From an uncultured Bacilli bacterium (lineage in GTDB: Bacteria; Bacillota_I; Bacilli_A; RFN20; CAG-288): DNA of 20,878 nt. The notes beneath the pieces are model-generated. The model was not told the origin of the DNA. It made no database searches and saw nothing but the letters and a program-made list of their open reading frames with translations. How positions within the stretch are numbered: position 1 is the first letter of the stretch; the number at the start of each line of letters is the position of its first letter. The translations under genes and the position numbers were made by a program. Location: assembly GCA_948525355.1 (NCBI GenBank), contig CAOSOP010000006.1, positions 1-20,878 of the forward strand, read 5' to 3'. Of the stretch, positions 7,070-15,331 are shown one piece after another.

Positions 7070-7107
7070 TAAAAGCCTTGAATCAATTTTATGATCCAAG
7101 GCTTTAA
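7070..7107 (-). terminator. Terminator after the acidic-tailed membrane protein gene
   Basis: AAGCCTTGAATC pairs with GATCCAAGGCTT, with one A-C mismatch and a short AT loop. On the minus strand it is followed by TTTTATTATT. It lies just after the stop of the gene at 7118-7669. Confidence 0.75.
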
Positions 7108-7117
7108 GTAATACGAT

Positions 7118-7669
7118 TTATAGATTCTGTTCTTCTTCGGTTGCTTCAGCGGTTTTTTCTTCTACTTTGACATCTTCCTCTTTAATTTCGGCTACTTCTT
7201 TATTTTCAATATTAGCCTTATTCCTTTTAAATGGCTTTTTGCCATCACGTAAGCATTCAAGGCAATAAACTGAAAATGAAATTAAAACAGTATAAATGAC
7301 AAATTCAAGAGATGAATACAAATAAGCCGTATGTGTAGCCTTAGCATAAGAAGTATTATTTACATCAATAATGCTTATTCTAAATATAATGATTGATACT
7401 AGGAAAAAGGCAAACAAACTAATATTGAATATCAAATATAGCTTTTCTCTACCTTTCTTCAAAACAAATAATAAAACAACATATGTTATGGCTGCTGCAA
7501 ATACAATAACTAAAAATAGACCAGCTAAATATGGTACCCACTGCTCACTATTTCGTTTTTCATCGACAAATAACTGCCAAATATCAAAAAAAGTTGTAAG
7601 TATTTTTGTAAAAAGACCGACAGCTGACATACCTAGTATTACAGATAATATACCTTTTTTCACATTCAT
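7118..7669 (-). CDS. Four-helix membrane protein with acidic C-terminal tail, function unknown
   Basis: I do not recognise this 183-residue protein. The ATG at 7669 has an AAGGAG ribosome site nine bases upstream. The longer frame from 7747 has none and is less likely. Hydrophobic segments lie at about 5-27, 46-70, 77-98 and 116-137. The last is followed by CLECLRDGKKPFKRNK, and then a Glu/Lys-rich hydrophilic tail of about 30 residues that is probably disordered in the cytoplasm. A promoter candidate is TTGCTT plus TATATT, 17 bases apart, ending just before the ribosome site. With its own terminator it is a single-gene unit. Another membrane protein here, at 2616-3920, also has acidic ends, but they show no sequence relation. 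Confidence 0.7.
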   Translation of the reverse strand: MNVKKGILSVILGMSAVGLFTKILTTFFDIWQLFVDEKRNSEQWVPYLAGLFLVIVFAAAITYVVLLFVLKKGREKLYLIFNISLFAFFLVSIIIFRISIIDVNNTSYAKATHTAYLYSSLEFVIYTVLISFSVYCLECLRDGKKPFKRNKANIENKEVAEIKEEDVKVEEKTAEATEEEQNL

Positions 7670-7801
7670 TTTTCGCTTCTCCTTACTTATACATTCAATA
7701 TACAATTTTAATTTAAATAAAGCAATATAAATACAGTATTTAGTCAATATTATTAAGTAATCTTACAGTACTATTACTAAATTATAAAGTTTTGTATTTA
7801 T

Positions 7802-8018
7802 TTATAAAATCATCTGTGCTATTAACTTAGAAAGAGTTTTCTGATCGTATGACAACATTATTAAAGTAAAAATATTTTTCTTATCTAAATTGATAATAAG
7901 TTTAAAATCTTCAACTAGTTTTTTTGTTGTAATTCATAATTCCTAAAGTTACATAAAACTTATCTAAAAGCTTTTCTTGAACTGCAATATAGAATTCTTC
8001 ACTCTCTAAATAGTATAT
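7802..8018 (-). pseudogene. Frameshifted remnant of an unknown gene
   Basis: This intergenic stretch of about 390 bases holds two adjoining minus-strand frames. The first (8018 to 7911) reads IYYLESEEFYIAVQEKLL and continues to NYNKKTS before TGA. The second picks up in the next frame at the A run 7920-7926 and reads KLVEDFKLIINLDKKNIF through to KLIAQMIL before TAA at 7802-7804. Joined by a one-base shift, they give about 70 residues of protein-like, helix-prone sequence without a start or ribosome site. A stop codon at 8019-8021 closes the upstream side. I do not recognise the family. The rest of the gap (7670-7801, 8019-8061) holds only promoter-like signals. Chance coding in AT-rich DNA remains possible. 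Confidence 0.35.
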
Positions 8019-8061
8019 TTACTCAATTATCACATATCACAAGCAAAATATGTATTTGCAA

Positions 8062-9495
8062 CTAATTCCTTTTTTGCTCAACTAACCCTAACAAATACAA
8101 AAAAGCTGGAGCGGGGATTCTATAAATTTTTTTATCATCATACTTATATTCACCAAAATCATTTGCGCGTTTTGTAATAACAAGATTAGGATAAGACTCT
8201 TTTGCCTGTACTACAATTTCATCATCACAAAAAATTTTTGCTTGATCTCTATACTTTACTTCAATCATAATTGGGTGGAATCTCTCAGATTTAACGACAA
8301 TATCTATTTCTTTATCCTTTTTTTCTCCTTTAAAATATCCAACCATAGCAGCTTCTTTAAAATAAAACGCTTTAACATGTTTATATACTGCGGTTTCTGC
8401 AATTATGCCAAGTTCATTGGGCTCGTTTGTTATATCATCTTTCATCAAAACAGCATTTCTTATTGCAGCATCTGCAATATAAATTTTATCTTTTGACTTT
8501 AAAACTTGTTTTCCACTTATATTAACAAGTGGGCTAATATATATAAGATTCGCACTTTCTAAATAACCAATATATTTTTCCACAGTATTTCGACTTAAAC
8601 CATCTAGTTCTTTTGTTAATGTATTCAGATTAATAATGTTTGAAGATGTATAACATAAATATAAAAATATTTTTTCTATATCGTTTATGTTTTTTATTCC
8701 ATATACAGATACTAAATCACGTTTCAATGCCTTATCAACTATATCCTCACGCAAAACTCTTTGCGCATATAAATCGTCTGAGCTTAAAGCAAGTTCAGGA
8801 AATCCACCGACTTGTAAATATCTAATAAAATGAACCTGCAAACATGATAGTTTGTTAAATATCTCTGTTTGCTCTTGCAAAGATTTAAGATAAATTTGAG
8901 TGGGTTTAATATCTTCAGGTAATTGGGGAACATCTATGTTTAAAAGTTGACAATATTCAAAGAAAGATAGTGTAGGAACATGGATAACCTTCCATCTTCC
9001 CAAACCACTCTCAGTGGCTTTATTCATTAATATAGGACTTGCTGAACCTGTTGCTACTAAACTAATATTAGGATTAGTGTCATAAATTACCTTAAGCCAA
9101 CTATTCCAATTATCAGCATACTGTATTTCATCAAAAAAACAATACACCTCTTCATCAATTGAAATATTCGCTCTATATACTTCAAGAATTTGGTCAATAG
9201 TGCATAGTTTTAACAAAGGGTGGTCAAAAGATAAAAACAAAATATTTTTTGAATTTATACCATTTTGAAGCAAAGAAGAAATTATTTGGTACATAATTGT
9301 AGTTTTACCAGTTCTTCTTGCACCACATAAAATAACCAAACGTCTAATTTCCTTGCACAATAATGTATTCATTGCTTCTTGATATGCAAATCTTTTCATA
9401 GGCTTGTTATATTCTTTCTTCACACTACCTGTTTGCCACCAAGGATTATAAGAATAAAGTAATCTTAAAATGTTTTCTGAATTAGCAATAGACAT
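8062..9495 (-). CDS. AAA-type ATPase with C-terminal DUF4143 domain
   Basis: The ATG at 9495 is preceded by GGAGG, giving 477 residues. The frame could extend to 9582 but would then cover the promoter. The N-terminal ATPase shows Walker A GARRTGKTT (58-66), Walker B VYCFFDEIQ (117-125) and the sensor VATGSAS (147-153). A winged-helix-like linker follows (LTKELDGLSRNTVEKYIGYLE), then DUF4143. That domain holds KEIDIVV followed by MIEVKYRD, the E/D...D...ExK pattern of the PD-(D/E)XK nuclease fold. Whether it cuts DNA is not known. The family (AAA_14 plus DUF4143) is common in host-associated bacteria, often in many copies, and its role is unresolved. It stands alone with its own promoter, beside a gene remnant. 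Confidence 0.88.
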   Translation of the reverse strand: MSIANSENILRLLYSYNPWWQTGSVKKEYNKPMKRFAYQEAMNTLLCKEIRRLVILCGARRTGKTTIMYQIISSLLQNGINSKNILFLSFDHPLLKLCTIDQILEVYRANISIDEEVYCFFDEIQYADNWNSWLKVIYDTNPNISLVATGSASPILMNKATESGLGRWKVIHVPTLSFFEYCQLLNIDVPQLPEDIKPTQIYLKSLQEQTEIFNKLSCLQVHFIRYLQVGGFPELALSSDDLYAQRVLREDIVDKALKRDLVSVYGIKNINDIEKIFLYLCYTSSNIINLNTLTKELDGLSRNTVEKYIGYLESANLIYISPLVNISGKQVLKSKDKIYIADAAIRNAVLMKDDITNEPNELGIIAETAVYKHVKAFYFKEAAMVGYFKGEKKDKEIDIVVKSERFHPIMIEVKYRDQAKIFCDDEIVVQAKESYPNLVITKRANDFGEYKYDDKKIYRIPAPAFLYLLGLVEQKRN

Positions 9496-9519
9496 ATTAA
9501 GTTCCTCCACTATAAATAT

Positions 9520-9548
9520 AGTATAGTATAATATTTTCAATAATACAA
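9520..9548 (-). promoter_or_regulatory. Promoter of the AAA/DUF4143 gene
   Basis: TTGTAT (9543-9548) and TATACT (9520-9525) on the minus strand are 17 bases apart. The -10 lies in a run of overlapping TATA-like repeats. The leader to the ATG at 9495 would be about 20 bases with GGAGG inside. Confidence 0.7.
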
Positions 9549-9571
9549 CCATTTTTGAAAAAAACACTAAG

Positions 9572-9597
9572 ATTATTATCAATCAATTGATAATAAT
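9572..9597. repeat. 26-bp inverted repeat upstream of the AAA/DUF4143 promoter
   Basis: ATTATTATCAAT (9572-9583) is followed after two bases by its exact complement, ATTGATAATAAT (9586-9597). Two perfect 12-bp arms are more than is expected by chance, even in AT-rich DNA. A second repeat, AATTTCAA (9613-9620) and TTGAAATT (9629-9636), lies next to it. The site is 24 bp upstream of the -35, which fits an activator or repressor site. It does not have the U tract of a terminator. Confidence 0.55.
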
Positions 9598-9704
9598 TGA
9601 ATGAATTATTTCAATTTCAAGTGTTAGATTGAAATTTCTTATATCAATCATTGTATATAGATTAACTTAGTTATTAAAGTAAATATGTAATTTTTTAACA
9701 ATTT

Positions 9705-9730
9705 AAAAGGAAGACTTGCGTCTTCCTTTT
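9705..9730. terminator. Terminator after ppdK
   Basis: AAAAGGAAGAC pairs perfectly with GTCTTCCTTTT over the loop TTGC. On the minus strand it follows the ppdK stop codon by 12 bases and runs into TTTTAAATTG. Confidence 0.88.
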
Positions 9731-9742
9731 TATAAGTTTTGA

Positions 9743-12391
9743 TTATTTTCTAGGATTCTTGATGTTAGCTTGTGCTGCAGCAAGACGTGCGATTGGGACA
9801 CGATATGGAGAGCATGAAACATATGTTAATCCAATGTTATGAGCAAACTCAATACTTGATGGATCACCACCATGTTCACCACAAATACCACATTGTAAGT
9901 TTTTACGTGTCTTACGTCCTAAAGTGACTGCCATTTCCATTAACTTACCGACACCTTTGGTATCTAAACGTGCAAATGGATCACTTTCATAAATCTTAGC
10001 TTGATAATAGCTTGGTAAGAACTTACTAGCATCATCACGGCTAAATCCAAATGTCATTTGTGTAAGGTCATTTGTACCAAAACTGAAGAACTCAGCTTCT
10101 TGTGCAATCTCATCAGCTGTTAAAGCTGCACGAGGAATTTCAATCATGGTACCAACTTGATACTCTAAGTTAACTTTTGCTTCTTTAATAACTTTATCAG
10201 CAGTTTCAACAACAACCTTTTTGACATTGGCTAATTCCTTAATTTCTCCAACTAATGGAATCATGATTTCTGGGACGACATGCCAATTCTTGTGACGCTT
10301 TTGAACAGCAATTGCAGCCTTAATAACTGCCTTAGTTTGCATAACAGCAATTTCTGGATATGTGACAGCAAGACGGCAACCACGGTGACCCATCATTGGG
10401 TTGAATTCGTGTAAACTATTGCAGATTTGTCTAACTTGAGCAACAGTCTTTCCTTGTCTCTTGGCAAGTTCTTCAATATCCTTTTCAGCTGTAGGAACAA
10501 ATTCATGAAGCGGTGGATCGAGGTAACGGATAATAACTGGTTTACCTTCAAGAGCTTCCATAAGTCCTTCAAAGTCAGCTTGTTGTAAAGGTTCAATCTT
10601 TGCTAAAGCATTTTCTCTTTCTTCGACTGTTTCAGAAACAATCATTTCACGAATTTTATCAATACGTCCTTCGCCGAAGAACATATGTTCTGTACGGCAG
10701 AGTCCAATACCTTGTGCACCTAAGCGTGCGGCATTTTGAGCATCGGCTGGAGTATCAGCATTGGTACGAACATCTAATGCTCTATACTTATCTGCAAGTG
10801 ACATGATGCGTCCGAAATATCCACTTGAAGGATCAGCAGGAACTGTCTTAATAGCGATATCATAAATTTTACCTGTTGAACCATCTAAGGATAAATCATC
10901 ACCTTCATGGAATAACTTACCACCGAGTTCAAATTGCTTATTCTCTTCATCCATCTTAATATCGCCACAACCGGAAACACAGCAAGTTCCCATACCACGA
11001 GCGACAACAGCAGCGTGAGAAGTTTGTCCTCCACGAACTGTTAAGATACCTTGTGCAAACTTCATACCTTCAATATCTTCTGGTGAAGTCTCTAAACGAA
11101 CAAGAATAACATTTTTCTTTTCTTTACCAAGTCTAACAGCATCTTCTGGTGTAAAGACTATGGTACCAGCTGCAGCACCAGGTGAGGCTGCAATACCTTT
11201 ACCAACAACATTTTTCTTATCAGCTTCAGCAAGAGCCTTTGCATCAAATGTTGGGTGTAATAACATATCGAGTGATTTAGCATCAATTTGCATTAATGCA
11301 TCTTTTTCACTAATCATACCCTCATCAATGAGGTCGCATGCGATTTTAATAGCGGCAGCGGCTGTACGCTTTCCGTTACGTGTTTGAAGCATATATAATT
11401 TACCTTTTTCAATAGTAAATTCCATATCTTGCATATCTCTATAGTGATGTTCAAGAGTATCACATACTTCAAGGAATTGTTTATAAACATCTGGTAAGAT
11501 CTTTGCCATTTCATCAATGTGCATAGGTGTACGAACACCGGCAACGACGTCTTCACCTTGAGCATTCATCAAGAACTCACCCATGAGTCCTTTTTCACCA
11601 GTTGCAGGGTTACGTGTAAATGCAACACCAGTTCCACAGTCATCACCCATATTACCGAATGCCATCATTTGGACATTAACAGCTGTTCCCCAGCTATATG
11701 GAATGTCGTGGTCCATACGATAAATATTAGCTCTTGGGTTATCCCATGAACGGAAAACTGCTTCAACAGCAGCAAAGAGTTGCTCTTTTGGATCGGTTGG
11801 GAAAGGCTTTCCGATCTTTGCCTTATATTCAGCCTTAAATTGTTCTGCTAATTCTTTAAGGTCTTCGGCTGTTAAATCAACATCGTTGACAACACCCTTT
11901 TTAGCTTTCATCTTGTCGATGAGTTCTTCAAAATATTTTTTACCAACTTCCATAACGACGTCAGAGAACATTTGAATAAAACGTCTATAGCAGTCGTATG
12001 CCCAACGTGGGTTGTTGGATTTAGTTGCTAATGTCTCAACAACTTCTTCATTTAAACCAAGGTTAAGAATTGTGTCCATCATTCCTGGCATTGATGCACG
12101 TGCACCAGAACGAACTGAGACGAGAAGCGGATTTTCTTTATCACCGAATTTCTTTCCTGTGATTTTTTCTAGCTTCGTAATGTACTCCATGATTTGGCCC
12201 TTGATTTCATCATTGATGTGTCTGCCATCCTCATAGTACTGTGTGCAAGCTTCGGTCGAAATTGTAAAACCTTGAGGAACTGGTAAACCAATCTTAGTCA
12301 TTTCGGCTAAGTTAGCACCCTTTCCACCGAGGAGTTCACGCATCGATGCGTCGCCTTCACTGAACAAATAAGTATACTTCTTTTTTGCCAC
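9743..12391 (-). CDS. ppdK: Pyruvate, phosphate dikinase
   Basis: PPDK interconverts ATP, pyruvate and Pi with AMP, PEP and PPi. In anaerobes it often works in the glycolytic direction or with PPi-based metabolism. The 882 residues are full length. In order, the protein shows an ATP-grasp start GGKGANLAEM (22-31), SVRSGARASMPGMMDT (92-107), the swivelling phospho-His domain with GGQTSHAAVVARG (His459, with Thr457 as the usual regulatory site), and the PEP/pyruvate barrel with GLCRTEHMFF (563-572), IRYLDPPLHEF (621-631), GTMIEIPRA (747-755), FGTNDLTQ (771-778) and CGICGEHGGDP (834-844, catalytic Cys837). Start is GTG at 12391 behind an AGGAGG site. It has its own promoter and terminator. It is read in the same direction as the mur cluster, 130 bases after murB. 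No PPDK regulatory protein gene is seen nearby. Confidence 0.97.
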   Translation of the reverse strand: MAKKKYTYLFSEGDASMRELLGGKGANLAEMTKIGLPVPQGFTISTEACTQYYEDGRHINDEIKGQIMEYITKLEKITGKKFGDKENPLLVSVRSGARASMPGMMDTILNLGLNEEVVETLATKSNNPRWAYDCYRRFIQMFSDVVMEVGKKYFEELIDKMKAKKGVVNDVDLTAEDLKELAEQFKAEYKAKIGKPFPTDPKEQLFAAVEAVFRSWDNPRANIYRMDHDIPYSWGTAVNVQMMAFGNMGDDCGTGVAFTRNPATGEKGLMGEFLMNAQGEDVVAGVRTPMHIDEMAKILPDVYKQFLEVCDTLEHHYRDMQDMEFTIEKGKLYMLQTRNGKRTAAAAIKIACDLIDEGMISEKDALMQIDAKSLDMLLHPTFDAKALAEADKKNVVGKGIAASPGAAAGTIVFTPEDAVRLGKEKKNVILVRLETSPEDIEGMKFAQGILTVRGGQTSHAAVVARGMGTCCVSGCGDIKMDEENKQFELGGKLFHEGDDLSLDGSTGKIYDIAIKTVPADPSSGYFGRIMSLADKYRALDVRTNADTPADAQNAARLGAQGIGLCRTEHMFFGEGRIDKIREMIVSETVEERENALAKIEPLQQADFEGLMEALEGKPVIIRYLDPPLHEFVPTAEKDIEELAKRQGKTVAQVRQICNSLHEFNPMMGHRGCRLAVTYPEIAVMQTKAVIKAAIAVQKRHKNWHVVPEIMIPLVGEIKELANVKKVVVETADKVIKEAKVNLEYQVGTMIEIPRAALTADEIAQEAEFFSFGTNDLTQMTFGFSRDDASKFLPSYYQAKIYESDPFARLDTKGVGKLMEMAVTLGRKTRKNLQCGICGEHGGDPSSIEFAHNIGLTYVSCSPYRVPIARLAAAQANIKNPRK

Positions 12392-12421
12392 TGTTTTCCC
12401 TCCTGAAATTTTTAGAAGTCA

Positions 12422-12480
12422 GGTAGACTCTTCATCTACCCAATCGAAAAAAGTTTACATTATTTTAAAGCAAAATACAA
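12422..12480 (-). promoter_or_regulatory. Promoter and leader hairpin of ppdK
   Basis: In the 130 bases between murB and ppdK, the minus strand shows TTGTAT, a 17-base spacer and TAAACT at about 12452-12480. The transcribed leader carries the hairpin GGTAGA/TCTACC (12422-12440) with a 7-base loop, before the ribosome site AGGAGG. No strong terminator for the mur cluster is visible here, so some ppdK message may come from read-through. Confidence 0.5.
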
Positions 12481-12521
12481 TAGCAATAATATAAAAAATC
12501 AAAGAACTTTCAATATCAGCT

Positions 12522-13337
12522 CTACTTAATTATTCTAATCTCCAACTCTAAACTAACCCCAAACTCTCTTTTTACCATTCTTTTTATTCTTTTTATAAAC
12601 TTATATATACTTTTTGGATCATCTTCAGCACTAATATCTAAAAAATTATAGTGTTCTTTAGACATGAAGGATTTCATTTTAGGATGTTTTTCTAAAACTT
12701 TTTCAACAAGCTCATATGCGTGATAATTCATAGGGTTTTTAAAAGTAGAACCTAAAGTATATATTCCTTTAGGTTGAGACTTTCTTTTTTCTAAAACTTT
12801 CTTCTCTATGTTTTCAGCATAGCCTTTTTTTAATTTATAAATTGCAAACAAGATAATTCCTTTAATATCTGTTTTTCGATAACATCTATTAATACGCGAT
12901 GAATCTATTTTCAAAAAGTTCTTTCCATCAAATACAATGATGCTTTCAAGCCCTTCATAATAGTCATATCCCAAAAAACTTGCGTTGTTCTTTATCCCTG
13001 CTCCAATAGTTCCTGGAATTGTATATGGACCAATAAAGTTTGTATATCCTAATTTTTTTAAAACTGTATTAGCCTTTGATGATGAAGTCGAACCAGATAT
13101 AATAGCTCTCTCACCTTTAATTAAAATTATTTCATCATCAACACGTAAAACCTTTCTTTTGCAACATTTTCTTATCGGCAGTGTATTAGACCCTTTTCCC
13201 AAAATATACTCTTTACCATTATACCTAGTTAAAAGATAGTTGATAAAATCCTTATAGTTTTTAAATTCATAGTAGTTTTTAAAATATCCTTTGAGCGGAA
13301 GATTTATTGCTTCTTTATACGTTCTTCTCAATTTCAT
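12522..13337 (-). CDS. murB: UDP-N-acetylenolpyruvoylglucosamine reductase
   Basis: MurB uses NADPH and FAD to reduce UDP-GlcNAc-enolpyruvate to UDP-MurNAc, an early cytoplasmic step of peptidoglycan synthesis. The FAD-binding parts are LGKGSN (46-51) and IPGTIGAGIKNNA (107-119). The catalytic serine lies in GSTFKNP (Ser197; family form GSxFKNP), and the C-terminal LELEIRII (263-270) carries the conserved Glu. YRKTD (153-157) sits where the Tyr-Arg motif is expected. At 271 residues it is a short type-II MurB, which is usually about 300. The start overlaps the end of murG by 23 bases and has no clear ribosome site, so it probably relies on translational coupling. It is the last gene of the cluster. 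FAD-motif divergence is modest. Confidence 0.92.
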   Translation of the reverse strand: MKLRRTYKEAINLPLKGYFKNYYEFKNYKDFINYLLTRYNGKEYILGKGSNTLPIRKCCKRKVLRVDDEIILIKGERAIISGSTSSSKANTVLKKLGYTNFIGPYTIPGTIGAGIKNNASFLGYDYYEGLESIIVFDGKNFLKIDSSRINRCYRKTDIKGIILFAIYKLKKGYAENIEKKVLEKRKSQPKGIYTLGSTFKNPMNYHAYELVEKVLEKHPKMKSFMSKEHYNFLDISAEDDPKSIYKFIKRIKRMVKREFGVSLELEIRIIK

Positions 13338-14244
13338 CTAATACCTTATTCAAAACATCATCGTGGAAAAATCCATTATATGATTTAATTAAATCTTCTC
13401 TTGTTTCTTTTGGTTTATAATACTCAATTAATTCTTCTAAATGTTCTTTATCTTGTTTTTCATAATCTAAAAACTTTATTTTCGTATATTTTTGAAGTGC
13501 TAAAACATTCTTTTTCTGATGGTCAGCTTTAACATGTTTAGATGGAATAAAAATGACTGGCACACGATAAGAAATTATATCTGCAATAGTTCCAGCACCA
13601 CTTCGAGCAACTATTAAATCATAATCGGTATATAAAAACGATTGTATAAATCCACAAGTCTTAACTTTTGACTTGAACTTATATTCTTTCACTCCAGTGC
13701 TTATTGTTATATCATATCCACTTAATTCATCAGCTAATTTAAAAACTTCTTCCGAACCATTTGACCCAGTTAAAAAAAGTATCTTCTTTAATTCTTTATT
13801 TAGGATCTGCTCTTTGCACTTAAATTCAAGTGGACTTCCAACATTAAGGCATTTTTTCTTTTTAAAGGGAAAATAAGTGAAGGTCTTTTTTACAAACGGC
13901 TGAATAAGCTTGTTGCTTCGTCCAAATATCGCGTTAAATTCATATGTATATAAATTTTTGTATCCCTTGGTATATAATCCTAAAAATACTAGCGTTATTC
14001 TTCCTCCACCGCTAATAAATACTGTTTTTTTATCGTAGCCGTCGAATATTTTAAGAAAATTGGTGTATTCTTTAAATGAATTAAACGGCTTATAAAACTG
14101 TCCATTTTTAATCAATGATCGGCTTATCTTATGTTCAAATGCAACAACTTCAACATCATCATTTCTTTTTTTCAATTCACTTTGAATCTTTAGTAAAGGT
14201 AAAATGTGACCAGCGGTGATGTCGGCTAATAATACTATTTTCAT
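13315..14244 (-). CDS. murG: Lipid II synthase, UDP-GlcNAc:undecaprenyl-PP-MurNAc-pentapeptide GlcNAc transferase
   Basis: MurG adds GlcNAc to lipid I at the inner membrane face to give lipid II. The GT-B fold markers are present but divergent: TAGHILP (10-16) for the usual TGGHxxPA loop, SGGGRITL (78-85) for the second Gly-rich loop, and the donor site RSGAGTIADI (214-223) followed by IPSKHVKADHQKKNVLAL, which matches the family's IPxPHAxxDHQxxNA. At 309 residues it is clearly shorter than the usual 350-370. The ATG at 14244 has a strong AAAGGAGAT site, and it begins 68 bases inside ftsW. Basic residues near 128-131 (KKKK) may help membrane contact. I am confident in the assignment because of the motif order and position in the cluster. 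Confidence 0.92.
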   Translation of the reverse strand: MKIVLLADITAGHILPLLKIQSELKKRNDDVEVVAFEHKISRSLIKNGQFYKPFNSFKEYTNFLKIFDGYDKKTVFISGGGRITLVFLGLYTKGYKNLYTYEFNAIFGRSNKLIQPFVKKTFTYFPFKKKKCLNVGSPLEFKCKEQILNKELKKILFLTGSNGSEEVFKLADELSGYDITISTGVKEYKFKSKVKTCGFIQSFLYTDYDLIVARSGAGTIADIISYRVPVIFIPSKHVKADHQKKNVLALQKYTKIKFLDYEKQDKEHLEELIEYYKPKETREDLIKSYNGFFHDDVLNKVLDEIEKNV

Positions 14245-15331
14245 TTAAATCTCCTTTCGAAGCGATAATGCCAAAAGCAAACAAAGTTATAAGCATACTG
14301 CTGCCACCATAAGAAATTAGCGGCAAAGTTATTCCAGTTACTGGTAAAAGTCCAACGACAACACAAAGATTAATAAGTGTTTGCATCATGATGACATTTG
14401 TAAGACTTAACTTCAGATAACAGTTAAATACCGATGTCGACTTTAATGCATATTTATAACAGAGGTAGAAAAGCGTGCCGTATAAAAGCAAAATGATAAA
14501 TCCACCGATGATACCGAATTCCTCGATGATTATTGCAAAGATAAAATCAGTCTGTGGTTCTGGTAAATAGAAATGTTTTTGTAGCGACCCATTAAATCCT
14601 AAACCCGTCAGACCACTCGGTCCAATGGCATATAATGACTGAATTATTTGAAAGCCTGCACCTAATGGATCATCATAGGGATTTAAGAAGGCGGTGATTC
14701 TTAAAAATCTATATGGTTCTGTCGCAATCAATACTACAAATCCTACCACACATAATCCACCCATACCTACAAAGTATCTGACCTTTAATTTTGAAATAAA
14801 AATAAGCATTGCGAGTCCCATCATCGTGACTAGTGCTGTACCAAAATCAGGTTCTAGCATCGTTAAAACGAAACCAAGCCCTGCATAAAAGAATAGTGGC
14901 AAAAAAGTTTTTAGAGACATGGTCTTTTCATAATTTTCCGCTAAAAATCTTGATGCATAGATTAAGAAGACTATTTTAAAAAGCTCTGAAGGTTGAAATC
15001 CAAAGCTTCCTATTCCAAACCACGAACGCGAACCGTTTTTAACAACTCCAACTCCCGGAATAAGAACCAATCCTAAAAGTGCTAGAGATATGTATAACAT
15101 CAGTTTTGAAAATCTATATAGCAATGTTGTATTGACAAAATAACCAATACAAAACACAACAATTCCTATGACCAGAAAAATAATCTGTCTTTTAAAGAAA
15201 TAAAACTCATCATCATAAAGGTATTTAGCCCATACTGACGAAGCGTCTTTAACCATAAATACGCCAATAATAGCAAGAGCTAGTACGATTGCAATTATGT
15301 AATATGAAAGATTTTTAATTTTATAATTCAT
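14177..15331 (-). CDS. ftsW: SEDS-family peptidoglycan glycosyltransferase
   Basis: FtsW polymerises lipid II into glycan strands at the division site, together with its cognate class B PBP, here probably the PBP at 18796-20706. The 384 residues hold about ten membrane segments starting at 8-28. SEDS motifs are visible: NGSRSWFGIGSFGFQPSE (99-116), PDFGTALV (161-168), the large extracellular loop with PEPQTDFIFAIIIEEFG (258-273, catalytic Asp262), and LISYGGSS (338-345). The start overlaps murD by 11 bases. The hydrophilic C-terminal tail (about 360-384, HHRWSHFTF) lies entirely in the region shared with murG. In Bacillus the equivalent position holds spoVE. I see no sporulation genes here, so division is the more likely role. 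Confidence 0.93.
   Translation of the reverse strand: MNYKIKNLSYYIIAIVLALAIIGVFMVKDASSVWAKYLYDDEFYFFKRQIIFLVIGIVVFCIGYFVNTTLLYRFSKLMLYISLALLGLVLIPGVGVVKNGSRSWFGIGSFGFQPSELFKIVFLIYASRFLAENYEKTMSLKTFLPLFFYAGLGFVLTMLEPDFGTALVTMMGLAMLIFISKLKVRYFVGMGGLCVVGFVVLIATEPYRFLRITAFLNPYDDPLGAGFQIIQSLYAIGPSGLTGLGFNGSLQKHFYLPEPQTDFIFAIIIEEFGIIGGFIILLLYGTLFYLCYKYALKSTSVFNCYLKLSLTNVIMMQTLINLCVVVGLLPVTGITLPLISYGGSSMLITLFAFGIIASKGDLNENSIISRHHRWSHFTFTKDSK

Noticed and set aside
7371..7730. Plus-strand frame of 119 codons opposite the acidic-tailed membrane protein
   Set aside because: It covers the complement of a gene with its own ribosome site and terminator. Its Asn/Lys/Thr-rich content is what the reverse of a membrane protein gene gives.
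10393..11565. Several short frames on both strands inside ppdK
   Set aside because: ppdK is full length with all motifs, and these frames lack starts with ribosome sites.
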